A DNA stretch of 22,368 nt from Bacteroidales bacterium (GTDB taxonomy: Bacteria > Bacteroidota > Bacteroidia > Bacteroidales > P3). Below, piece by piece: positions 1-7,780 of this stretch. Location: the NCBI GenBank assembly GCA_023227645.1, contig JALNVJ010000007.1, positions 1 through 22,368 of the forward strand. The letters are read 5' to 3'. The translations under genes and the position numbers were made by a program. The notes below the pieces were generated by a model that saw only the letters and a list, made by a program, of their open reading frames with translations, ran no database searches and was not told the origin of the DNA. Within the stretch, counting starts at the first letter, position 1. Each line of letters begins with the position of its first letter.

Positions 1-1
1 A

Positions 2-634
2 TCACAATCATTCCATCAAGTATTGAAAGCAAAATACATTGAGGGTGGAGTGCCATGGATGACACCTATCTTAATTGTTTTGATTTTAGGTTTGGCTTTA
101 GTTATCGAACGTATTCTTTATTTAAACCTTTCTACAACAAATGCTGATAAATTATTAGTTCAAATTGAAGACAATGTTAAGAAGGGCAATTACGAAGGAG
201 CAAAAGATGTTTGTCGTAATACTCGTGGACCTTTAGCTTCAATTTTCTTTCAAGGTCTTGACCGAGTTGATAATGGATTAGAAGATTCAGAAAAAGCATT
301 AACATCATATGGTGGAGTTCAAATGGCAAGATTAGAAAGCAATATGGTTTGGATTTCATTATTTATCGCAATTGCTCCATCTTTAGGATTCTTAGGAACA
401 GTTGTTGGGATGGTTCAAGCATTTGACGATATTGAAAAAGCAGGTGATATTTCTCCAACAGTTGTTGCAGGAGGTATGAAGGTAGCTCTTATCACAACAA
501 TCTTTGGTTTGATTTCAGCTCTTATTCTTCAAGTTTGTTATAACTATCTACTTTCAAAAATAGAAAGTATAGTTACAACTATGGAAGATGCTTCTATTTC
601 ATTTATGGACATCTTGGTTAAAAACAGAAAATAG
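2..634 (+). CDS. exbB: MotA/TolQ/ExbB-type proton channel subunit, 5'-truncated by window edge
   Basis: Inner-membrane subunit of an ExbB-ExbD type motor that uses the proton-motive force, usually to energise TonB-dependent outer-membrane transport. The reading frame is open to the left edge. The first possible start, TTG at 23, lies inside conserved sequence, so the true start is upstream of the window. Visible parts are a first membrane helix just after an EGG motif, a cytoplasmic loop, and the C-terminal pair of helices. The first of that pair carries the family core APSLGFLGTVVGMVQAF and the second carries MKVALITTIFGLISALI. It leads an operon with a small membrane protein and two ExbD genes, the usual Bacteroidetes arrangement. 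Family assignment is firm; which partner it powers (TonB, Tol-like or gliding) cannot be told here. Confidence 0.9.
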   Translation, partial: SQSFHQVLKAKYIEGGVPWMTPILIVLILGLALVIERILYLNLSTTNADKLLVQIEDNVKKGNYEGAKDVCRNTRGPLASIFFQGLDRVDNGLEDSEKALTSYGGVQMARLESNMVWISLFIAIAPSLGFLGTVVGMVQAFDDIEKAGDISPTVVAGGMKVALITTIFGLISALILQVCYNYLLSKIESIVTTMEDASISFMDILVKNRK

Positions 635-700
635 TATTAAAAACAGAAATATTCCTTTATATGGAATAACAAACTATTTTAATTACTAAATTATTAACCA

Positions 701-706
701 GGAGGT
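701..706 (+). promoter_or_regulatory. Shine-Dalgarno GGAGGT of the second exb-operon gene
   Basis: GGAGGT lies 5 bases before the ATG at 712. Strong Shine-Dalgarno sequences are not the rule in this phylum, so it supports this start clearly. Confidence 0.7.
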
Positions 707-711
707 ATAAA

Positions 712-1164
712 ATGAAAAAAGATTTTAAAAAATTATATTGGACAATAGTAATAATATGGGGAACTCTTGCTTCACTAACTACAGTAATGTATGCTGTATT
801 TTTTGAAAAAACAGCATTAGCTCAACTATTTTGGAATTTGTCTTATTGGACAGTGGTTATCTTTATTGCTCTTAGTGTGATTTCTGCATTAGGATTTGCA
901 TTAGGATTTATTATCAGAGGCTTTATTGATGATCCAAAAAAACAAATGGGAATTATTATTGCTGTCGGAGCATTAGCTGTAGCTTTTATAGGTTCATACC
1001 TATTTTCATCAGGAACAGATGTATCAGCAGACTTGTTTGAAAAAACAGGTGCAAATTATGGAAACTCTAAATTAATTGGAGGTTCTCTATATATGGTATA
1101 TTTATTATTCTTTGGTGTAATAATTGCAGCTCTATATGCAGAGGTAGCAAAAAAAATAAAATAA
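712..1164 (+). CDS. Small four-helix membrane protein of the exb operon, function unknown
   Basis: 150 residues with about four hydrophobic segments, roughly at 8-30, 43-70, 79-101 and 122-144, and basic ends (MKKDFKKLYW, AKKIK). I do not recognise a named family. Small multi-helix proteins of this kind sit between exbB and exbD in many Bacteroidetes operons, so a structural or assembly role in the ExbBD motor is inferred from position only. The start is well supported by the GGAGGT site. The next gene begins 2 bases after the stop, which implies translational coupling. No catalytic motif is visible. Confidence 0.75.
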   Translation: MKKDFKKLYWTIVIIWGTLASLTTVMYAVFFEKTALAQLFWNLSYWTVVIFIALSVISALGFALGFIIRGFIDDPKKQMGIIIAVGALAVAFIGSYLFSSGTDVSADLFEKTGANYGNSKLIGGSLYMVYLLFFGVIIAALYAEVAKKIK

Positions 1165-1166
1165 TT

Positions 1167-1748
1167 ATGGCAAGAAGCAAAAAAGGTGTACCAGGATTGA
1201 ATAGTAGTTCAATGGCTGATATTTCGTTCCTTTTGTTAACTTTCTTCCTATTAACTTCATCAATTAATACGGATTTAGGGATTCAAAGACGATTACCACC
1301 GCCATCCGATCCTAGTGTAGAGCCACCAGAAATTTATAAAAGGAACACATTTACCGTTAAAGTAAACCGTGCAGACCAACTTCTTTTTGATGGCCAGATA
1401 GGAGAGATTACAGGATTGAAAGAACGAGCTAAAGAATTTCTTTCTAATCCTCAAAACCTACCAACTCTACCTGAAAAAACTTTAATGGAAGTACCTTTAA
1501 TAGGAAAGTATGAAGTTTCGAAAGGAGTTATTTCTCTTCAAAACGACAGAGGCACTTCTTATGATATGTATTTCAAGGTTCAAAACGAATTGACTTCTGC
1601 TATTAACGAATTGAAAGACGAGTTAGCAAAAACGAGATTTGGAAGAGGTTATAAAGATTGCCTTCCTGACCAAAGAGATGCAGTTGACAAAGCTATTCCA
1701 ACAGCAATTTCTGAAGCAGAACCTAAAAATATAGGAGGAGATAAATAA
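1167..1748 (+). CDS. exbD: ExbD-type biopolymer transport protein, first copy (long form)
   Basis: Single-pass protein of 193 residues. A short basic N-terminus is followed by one membrane helix starting SSSMADISFLLLTFF, in which Asp18 matches the conserved proton-carrying aspartate of the ExbD/TolR family. The periplasmic part follows (RRLPPPSDP, then a conserved SLQNDRGTSYDMYFKVQNE stretch), typical of the longer Bacteroidetes ExbD. It ends in a polar tail with ISEAEP. It pairs with ExbB to form the proton path. The stop codon TAA shares one base with the ATG of the second ExbD gene (TAATG), indicating coupled translation of the two paralogues. Confidence 0.92.
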   Translation: MARSKKGVPGLNSSSMADISFLLLTFFLLTSSINTDLGIQRRLPPPSDPSVEPPEIYKRNTFTVKVNRADQLLFDGQIGEITGLKERAKEFLSNPQNLPTLPEKTLMEVPLIGKYEVSKGVISLQNDRGTSYDMYFKVQNELTSAINELKDELAKTRFGRGYKDCLPDQRDAVDKAIPTAISEAEPKNIGGDK

Positions 1749-2218
1749 TGGCAAGATTTAAACAAAAAGGAGAAAGTTCAGCTCCGGCATTAAATACAGG
1801 TTCAATTTCGGATATTATTTTTATGCTTTTGTTTTTCTTTATGGTTATTACCACAATGAGAGAAAGTACCTTATTTGTTAAGGTAAACGTTCCTCAAGGT
1901 TCAGAAATACAAAAACTGGAGAAGAAATCCTTAAATAGCTATATTTATATAGGACAACCTCTTGAAATAAAGAAGTTCGGGTCAGCTCCACGTATTCAAT
2001 TAAATGATCAATTTGCGGAAGTAAGTGATATTAGATCATTTATTGAATCAGAAAGAGCAGCTAAAAATGAAGTTGACGTTCCATTCCTTACAACCACTAT
2101 TAAATGTGATAAAGATGTAAAAATGGGTGATGTTAGTGACATTAAGCAAGAGCTTCGTCAAGTAGGGGCATTAAGAATTATGTATGCAGCTTCTAGAAGA
2201 ACAAAAGACACATACTAA
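1748..2218 (+). CDS. exbD: ExbD-type biopolymer transport protein, second copy
   Basis: 156 residues. The N-terminal helix begins SISDIIFMLLFFF, with Asp22 at the conserved protonatable position, and is followed by a periplasmic domain. It differs strongly from the first copy after the helix, so the pair probably forms a hetero-dimeric ExbD as proposed for other Bacteroidetes operons (inference). It is the last gene of the exb operon, followed at once by a strong terminator. Confidence 0.92.
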   Translation: MARFKQKGESSAPALNTGSISDIIFMLLFFFMVITTMRESTLFVKVNVPQGSEIQKLEKKSLNSYIYIGQPLEIKKFGSAPRIQLNDQFAEVSDIRSFIESERAAKNEVDVPFLTTTIKCDKDVKMGDVSDIKQELRQVGALRIMYAASRRTKDTY

Positions 2219-2238
2219 GTTATATAGATTTTAAATTT

Positions 2239-2271
2239 AAGCTGCCTAATTTATTTTAGGCAGCTTTTTTT
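2239..2271 (+). terminator. Rho-independent terminator of the exb operon
   Basis: Perfect 11-bp stem (AAGCTGCCTAA pairing with TTAGGCAGCTT), 6-base loop TTTATT, then a run of T to 2271. It begins 20 bases after the second exbD stop. The next gene starts only 13 bases after the T-run. Confidence 0.95.
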
Positions 2272-2284
2272 ATTGGTTCTAAAT

Positions 2285-3007
2285 ATGGAATTTCAATGTA
2301 AAGAGTTTTCTCTAAACCATTCAAAGAGTTCAATGAAAATTGGGACAGATGCTATTGTTTTATCATCTTTGGCACCCGATATCACGCCTTCTAAAGTTCT
2401 AGATATAGGAACAGGTTGTGGGATAATTGCCCTATGTATGGCTCAAAAATATCCTCTATCCGAAATAACTGCAATTGATATTGATTTAAACTCTATTCAA
2501 GAGGCTAGGAATAACTTTAGTAAATCAAAATTTAATTCGAGACTTATTGCTAAGGAAATTGATTTGCTATTATTTTCCAAAGACAGGATTGAAAACTTCG
2601 ATTTAATCATTACTAATCCTCCTTTTTTTATTTCAAGTCTAGAGAGTCCACTCCAAAATAGGACAAAAGCACGTCACACTTCTTCTCTAACATACGATAC
2701 TCTTATTCAGGCTTCCCAATGTCTATTATCAAAAGAAGGCCTTCTCTGTATTATTCTGCCAAATAAAGAATCCGAAATATTTATTGAAAAAGCAGAAAAT
2801 TCTAAATTCGAAGTAATAAAAAGAATAAATATTTATTCTAAACCAAATAAAGAATGCGAAAGAGTTGTGCTTTATCTTAAAGAACAAGATAATAACATCG
2901 CTCAAGAGAAATTATCATATTGTGAAGATCAAATCATAATTCTAAGAAATAATGATAATACTTATAGCCAGGAATATTTAGATTTAGTGAAGAGCTATTT
3001 ACTTTAG
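2285..3007 (+). CDS. trmN6: tRNA1(Val) (adenine37-N6)-methyltransferase family
   Basis: Predicted SAM-dependent enzyme that methylates N6 of A37 in tRNA-Val (TrmN6/YfiC family). It starts at ATG 2285; an upstream in-frame TTG at 2273 is next to the terminator and unlikely. The N-terminus matches YfiC proteins (FQCKEFSL..., MKIGTDAIVL). The SAM-binding motif I is LDIGTGCGIIAL at about residues 39-50, the acidic end of motif II is AIDID at about 63-67, and the catalytic NPPFF is at 111-115. The family ARHT motif is at about 129-132. At 240 residues it has the normal family length. It stands alone, with no promoter visible between the terminator and the start, so it may be expressed by read-through. 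Confidence 0.88.
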   Translation: MEFQCKEFSLNHSKSSMKIGTDAIVLSSLAPDITPSKVLDIGTGCGIIALCMAQKYPLSEITAIDIDLNSIQEARNNFSKSKFNSRLIAKEIDLLLFSKDRIENFDLIITNPPFFISSLESPLQNRTKARHTSSLTYDTLIQASQCLLSKEGLLCIILPNKESEIFIEKAENSKFEVIKRINIYSKPNKECERVVLYLKEQDNNIAQEKLSYCEDQIIILRNNDNTYSQEYLDLVKSYLL

Positions 3008-3026
3008 TAAAACAAGAGTGATAGGC

Positions 3027-3057
3027 TTGGTTATTAGTAATATATTTCGTATATTTG
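3027..3057 (+). promoter_or_regulatory. Bacteroidetes-type promoter candidate, upstream copy
   Basis: TTG at 3027-3029 and TATATTTG at 3050-3057, 20 bases apart, fit the -33/-7 consensus (TTTG/TAnnTTTG). No gene follows for about 470 bases, so its product is unclear. Chance matches are expected in DNA this AT-rich. Confidence 0.4.
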
Positions 3058-3128
3058 CATAATAAAATTGTTAGGATTAGATCCTTAGAGATTTATTCAA
3101 AATTTACCCTTCGAATTCCCCAAAATAA

Positions 3129-3144
3129 AATGATGCACATCATT
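3129..3144. repeat. Short inverted repeat AATGATG-CA-CATCATT
   Basis: Perfect 7-bp arms around a 2-base spacer. It is not followed by a T-run, so it is more like an operator site than a terminator. Regulator unknown. Confidence 0.4.
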
Positions 3145-3353
3145 TGATATCTAAAACAAAGATTTATGAAATTAATACTAAGATTTAGAAAATTTAGTCT
3201 TTGATTTGAAATGTTTTTTTAGGGATTTATTGCTACAATTAAATAATATATATTTGTATTTTATAAGGGCGGGCTTGTTTTTTAAGAATATTATTTGCAA
3301 ATTGAATGTTAAGAAATATACTTTATATATTTGAGGTCTTGTTTTTATTGGAT

Positions 3354-3372
3354 AACAATGATTTTCATTATA
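3354..3372. promoter_or_regulatory. Fur-box-like sequence (weak)
   Basis: The core AATGATTTTCATTAT (3357-3371) matches 13 of 15 bases of the same part of the classical Fur consensus (AATGATAATCATTAT). The flanks match poorly. It lies about 155 bases before the protease ATG. In AT-rich DNA this may be chance. Confidence 0.25.
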
Positions 3373-3463
3373 ATAATGAATAGTTTTTTCTCGTTATTAA
3401 TACAAGACAATGCCTTGCCATACAAAATTAAATTTAGAAAGTAGAATTATATGGCTTATTTAT

Positions 3464-3494
3464 TTTGAATACTAAGCATTATGTCTTACTTTTG
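3464..3494 (+). promoter_or_regulatory. Promoter of the tandem metalloprotease operon
   Basis: TTTG at 3464-3467 and TACTTTTG at 3487-3494 with a 19-base spacer match the Bacteroidetes sigma-ABfr consensus exactly. The ATG at 3527 is 32 bases further on, giving a short leader. Confidence 0.75.
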
Positions 3495-3526
3495 CCAATT
3501 AGATTTTTCTGATATTAAAATAGTAT

Positions 3527-6500
3527 ATGAAGACAAAAACAATAAATACATTTCTAATAGTTCTTTTCCTTTCTGTGATTAGTTCTATTGCTATTGCGGT
3601 TCCTGCATATAATCAACTAATTATTGTTAAGCAATCGGACAATAAAGAATTATCTCTTTTTTTAAAAGGAGATGAAAAGGTTAGTTGGGCTAAAACTATA
3701 GATGGATATACTCTTTTGAAAGCTAAGAACGGAGATTTTGTTTATGCAATCACAAACGATAAAGGTGGTATTTCACCTTCAACAATTATTGCTCATAATG
3801 AGAACGAGAGAAATAAAGAAGAGTTAGAATTTCTTATATCCATTGATAAGCACTTGCTTTTCTCACAAGACCAGATAAATAATTTAAAGCAATTATGGGA
3901 ATTTAAACAAAGCCCAGAATATCAACAGGCATATGTACAAGCCAAGACAACAGAGAGGCAGCTGCGAATAGTAGTTCTATTAGTTGGATATCCAAATAGG
4001 GCATTTACTTATGATGCTCAATATTTTGATGATTTATTTAATCAAGTTGGATATAATATTAATGGTAATGAAGGCTGTGTTAAGGATTATTTCTTAGCCT
4101 CAACCTTTGGGAATGTTGCTGTTACTGCAGATGTTTTCGGCCCATTTATTTCTAGTGCTGGTTGTGAAGCATATAGTTATGAGGTAAATAGTCATTTCGG
4201 AGCAAAAAACTTATTAACAGAAGCTATTGGTTTAGCAGATTCTTCAATCAATTTTGCTAATTATTGTAGTAATGGAAGTCAATATGTTGATTGCGTGTAT
4301 ATGATTTATGCAGGCTGTGCAACAAGTAGTGGTGAACCAAATTCAATATGGCCTCATAGGGGAGTATTATATCCTGCTGTACAAAAAGATGGAGTGTATA
4401 TTTATAGTTATGCTTGTTCTGCCGAGCTTAATGGGACTACTGCTTCAGGACCAACCCCTCCTGTAATAGGAACAATTTGTCATGAATTTTCCCATGTTCT
4501 TGGTTTAGACGATGTTTATGATACAGATTATGGTGAAAGTGGTGGTGAGGCATCCTCTTCTTATGATTGGGATGTTATGTCATCTGGATGTTATAATAAT
4601 GGAGCAAAAACTCCTTCTTTATGGAGTGCATTTCAACGTAATTCAGAAGGATATCTAGACTTAATTGAATTAAGCGTTACAACAACAGGCATAGGCAACA
4701 AAACACTTCCTCCACTTCATATTGCTAATACTGCGTATAAATTAACACTTAGTCCAACTGAATATTTTGTTCTTGAAAACCGTCAAAAAACTGGTTGGGA
4801 TAGATTTCTCCCAGGGCATGGAATGATAATTACTCATATAGATAAGGGAGTTCCTGGATGGGATTCTAACTGTGCAAACTGTGATCCAACTTGGATGGGA
4901 ATAGATATAAAAGAAGCTAATCCTTCAACTATTTATAATCGTGGAAGTAATCCTTTCCCTGGAACATCTAATAACACAAGCTTTACTGATACATCAAACC
5001 CAAGTAGCCTTTCAAATAGTGGTGTCTCACTAAATAGACCAATTACAAGAATAAAAGAAAATACAAATACTCAAAATATTAGCTTTGATTTTGGAGCAAT
5101 ATCCACAAATGCACCAAGAGCAATAACCAATGAAATACTAAGAATAACATCTGATTCAATCTATGTTAGTGTATCGGTTTTTCAATCCACAGACCCAATA
5201 GTTGAAAAAGGAATAGTTTATTCAACATCAAGCAATCCATTATTCACAGATACGAAAGTAATCAACTCCGAATCTGTTAATGACTTCACATCAGTGATTA
5301 CTGGAGTTCTGCCTTCGACTACCTATTTTGTTAGAGCATATGTAAAGAATTCCTCATCAGCATACTTTTTGGGGGAAATTATCCAAGTAACAACCCCGTG
5401 TATTTCTTTTAAAACATTTCCATTTTCAGATAGCTTTGAATCTGATAATACCCTAACTTGTTGGTCGGAAGAATCCACTTCTTTTTTATCTAATGTTTGG
5501 AAGATAAAAGACTCAACCATATCGGGAGGAATTTCAATGGCTCAAGACGGTTCTAAGTTTTTCTACCTATCCTCAACCTATCCAACAGCACAGACAAGAA
5601 AACTAATAGCTCCTCAAATGGATATTTCTGTTCTTTCTCAACCATACTTAAAATTCTATTATGCAACCAAGGAGAGGGCTGGATATCAAGATGCGTTACG
5701 AGTTTACTATAAAACCTCAAAGCTAAGCCAATGGCAACTGCTTAAAACCTATTTTTCAAATACAACAAGCTGGACAATGGATTCTATTGCTCTACCAAAT
5801 AAATCAAATACTTATTATATAGCATTTGAAGCGGAATTATATTCTGGATATGGTGTATGTATTGATAATGTATTGGTGTCAGAGGCCGATTTAATGGCAT
5901 ATCCTGTTGTTGATACTCTAAAAATTGATAATATTACAGATAATTCAGCGAGGATAACTTCAAAAATCCTTGGTCAAGGTTATACATTAATCACTGAAAG
6001 AGGAGTAGTTTATTCAAAAAATCCTTATCCAACCATAGAAGATTTTTTTATTGCTTCTTCAACACAAGGAATTGGACAATATATAATAAATCCTTCAAAC
6101 TTAGAATCCAATACTGAATATTATTTTCGTGCTTATGCAAAAAACCAAGGGCTTATTTCATACGGAGAACAAAAATCAATTCTTACAAAATGTGAAAGAG
6201 TAAATACTTTCCCTCACTCTTTTATTTCAGAAAATATTGATAGTAATTGTTTTGATAAGGGTCTCAATTGGCAATTAACCTCTTTGGACGGAGGAGTTAA
6301 TCCATATAGTGGATCAAATTTCTTTATGTTTAAACCAATTGAAAACACAAGCTCCAAGTTAATTATACCTATTATTAATCTTTTAAACCATGTTGATACA
6401 AAAATTAAGTTTAGGTATCATAAACCAGTTTCAAATAATAGTTTGATAGTATATTATAAAACGGGAATAGAAGGTCAATGGAATGTTTTAAAAACTTATA

Positions 6501-7774
6501 CTTCTTCAACTAATGATTGGACCTTGGATTCAATTGATTTGCCAAATCCAAATGATAACTACTATATCAGCTTTGAAGGAATATCAGAAAATTCAAATCC
6601 AATATATATTGATGAAATTGAAGTAAATGGGATTTATCAATTGCCAATAGTTAATACCAGTCAAACAAGTTTATTAACTTATAATAGTATTCAAACAGGA
6701 GGAGAAGTTGTTTATTTAGGCACTAGCGCGGTTGTAGAAAGGGGAGTATGTTGGACTACAAATGGAACAGTTCCACAACCAACAGATTCAAAAATTGTTC
6801 TAGGCTCGGGGATGGGATCTTTCTCAACAAATATCAATAATCTTCAAGCAGAAACAACATACAGGATAAGGGCCTATGCAAAAAATAGTTATGGAACAGG
6901 CTTTGGTCAGGAATATATAATCACTACTCCTGCAATACCTATTTTTAATAACACAATTTCAGGGAATCAGAGTTTATGTTTTAATTCACCAACTCAAACT
7001 CTTGAGGGCTCAAACCCAACAGGAGGTAATAATGAATACTCATATCTATGGATTCAAAGTTCAGATGATCAAAATTGGGATTTGGCCGAAGATTCAGACT
7101 TAAGAATTCTTCAATCATATCTACCATTTAGAGCGCAAGAGTCTTTTTATTATAAAAGAATTGTTTATTCAAGATTAGTTGTAGACACAAGTAATTCTGT
7201 ACTAATTAGAGTTTCTCCAAGAACAAAAGCAGGAAATGTATTTAGAGCCCAAGACACTATAACACTTAATCAAGAATTAAGAATGGAATTAAGGGCCTTT
7301 GTTGCAGATAGTTTTATTTGGGAAAGAAAGAAATTAGAATATGACTGGGTTCCTATTGCAAATGCTGATGAGGATAATTGGTTAACTGATACTCCAACAG
7401 AAGTTGGTTTATATTATTATAGGGTTAGAGTTAAGAGTGGAGAATGCCAAGAAGAAATATCAGGAATTGATTGGACATACGTTAAAAAAAGTATAGGATT
7501 AGATGATGATATAGAAGTTTCTGATAACAGTATAATAATATCTCCCAACCCATCTAGTGGAGAAATAAATGTTATATACAATAATCAAGAAGTCTTTGTC
7601 GGAGATTTATCTCTATTTGATATTAATGCAAAACAAATTAAGAAAATAGATAAACAAGTGTTAAATCAAGGAGATAATAGGATAAACCTTAATCCAATAG
7701 AGGCAGGTTCTTATCTTATTGTATTTAAGAACAAAAATCAAGTAATGTCAAAAATAATAATAATAAATAGGTAA
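3527..7774 (+). CDS. Secreted M6-type metalloprotease with modular C-terminus and T9SS sorting domain
   Basis: Predicted zinc peptidase of the M6 (immune inhibitor A-like) group, exported by Sec and then the type IX system to the cell surface. Order in 1415 residues: signal peptide 1-24 (ends AIA), propeptide-like domain (about 25-130, GDEKVSW), and catalytic domain (about 140-525). The zinc motif HEFSHVLGLDD has His319, Glu320, His323 and Asp329; a likely Met-turn is WDVMSSG. Next come fibronectin-III-like (about 527-624), jelly-roll/MAM-like module (625-785), second Fn-III-like (787-885), second jelly-roll (885-1037), third Fn-III-like (1040-1137), two Ig-like domains (1140-1325), and a type A sorting domain (about 1335-1415, ISPNPSSGE then GSYLIVF). 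The two Fn-III plus jelly-roll units are an internal duplication. It is co-transcribed with a paralogue 6 bases downstream. Natural substrate unknown; host or dietary protein degradation is inference. Confidence 0.9.
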   Translation: MKTKTINTFLIVLFLSVISSIAIAVPAYNQLIIVKQSDNKELSLFLKGDEKVSWAKTIDGYTLLKAKNGDFVYAITNDKGGISPSTIIAHNENERNKEELEFLISIDKHLLFSQDQINNLKQLWEFKQSPEYQQAYVQAKTTERQLRIVVLLVGYPNRAFTYDAQYFDDLFNQVGYNINGNEGCVKDYFLASTFGNVAVTADVFGPFISSAGCEAYSYEVNSHFGAKNLLTEAIGLADSSINFANYCSNGSQYVDCVYMIYAGCATSSGEPNSIWPHRGVLYPAVQKDGVYIYSYACSAELNGTTASGPTPPVIGTICHEFSHVLGLDDVYDTDYGESGGEASSSYDWDVMSSGCYNNGAKTPSLWSAFQRNSEGYLDLIELSVTTTGIGNKTLPPLHIANTAYKLTLSPTEYFVLENRQKTGWDRFLPGHGMIITHIDKGVPGWDSNCANCDPTWMGIDIKEANPSTIYNRGSNPFPGTSNNTSFTDTSNPSSLSNSGVSLNRPITRIKENTNTQNISFDFGAISTNAPRAITNEILRITSDSIYVSVSVFQSTDPIVEKGIVYSTSSNPLFTDTKVINSESVNDFTSVITGVLPSTTYFVRAYVKNSSSAYFLGEIIQVTTPCISFKTFPFSDSFESDNTLTCWSEESTSFLSNVWKIKDSTISGGISMAQDGSKFFYLSSTYPTAQTRKLIAPQMDISVLSQPYLKFYYATKERAGYQDALRVYYKTSKLSQWQLLKTYFSNTTSWTMDSIALPNKSNTYYIAFEAELYSGYGVCIDNVLVSEADLMAYPVVDTLKIDNITDNSARITSKILGQGYTLITERGVVYSKNPYPTIEDFFIASSTQGIGQYIINPSNLESNTEYYFRAYAKNQGLISYGEQKSILTKCERVNTFPHSFISENIDSNCFDKGLNWQLTSLDGGVNPYSGSNFFMFKPIENTSSKLIIPIINLLNHVDTKIKFRYHKPVSNNSLIVYYKTGIEGQWNVLKTYTSSTNDWTLDSIDLPNPNDNYYISFEGISENSNPIYIDEIEVNGIYQLPIVNTSQTSLLTYNSIQTGGEVVYLGTSAVVERGVCWTTNGTVPQPTDSKIVLGSGMGSFSTNINNLQAETTYRIRAYAKNSYGTGFGQEYIITTPAIPIFNNTISGNQSLCFNSPTQTLEGSNPTGGNNEYSYLWIQSSDDQNWDLAEDSDLRILQSYLPFRAQESFYYKRIVYSRLVVDTSNSVLIRVSPRTKAGNVFRAQDTITLNQELRMELRAFVADSFIWERKKLEYDWVPIANADEDNWLTDTPTEVGLYYYRVRVKSGECQEEISGIDWTYVKKSIGLDDDIEVSDNSIIISPNPSSGEINVIYNNQEVFVGDLSLFDINAKQIKKIDKQVLNQGDNRINLNPIEAGSYLIVFKNKNQVMSKIIIINR
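5107..6640 (+). repeat. Coding tandem duplication: two Fn-III-like + jelly-roll units
   Basis: Protein-level repeat inside the first protease, roughly 5107-5880 and 5890-6640. Both jelly-roll modules carry near-identical stretches, LLKTYFSNTTSWTMDSIALP and VLKTYTSSTNDWTLDSIDLP, followed by YYI.FE. Each Fn-III-like module ends in a RAY.KN motif. The DNA copies have diverged. Confidence 0.7.
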
Positions 7775-7780
7775 AAGAAA

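Larger units (their letters stand above)
3008..3526. other. Gene-free intergenic region (519 bp)
   Basis: No convincing ORF on either strand. It is very AT-rich and holds at least three -7-like TAnnTTTG elements on the plus strand: 3050-3057, 3326-3333 (with TTG 21 bases upstream at 3302-3304) and 3487-3494. It also holds a short inverted repeat and a Fur-box-like sequence, listed separately. The 3487 element fits the downstream protease gene. What the farther upstream ones would transcribe is unknown: a long leader or a small RNA. Confidence 0.6.
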
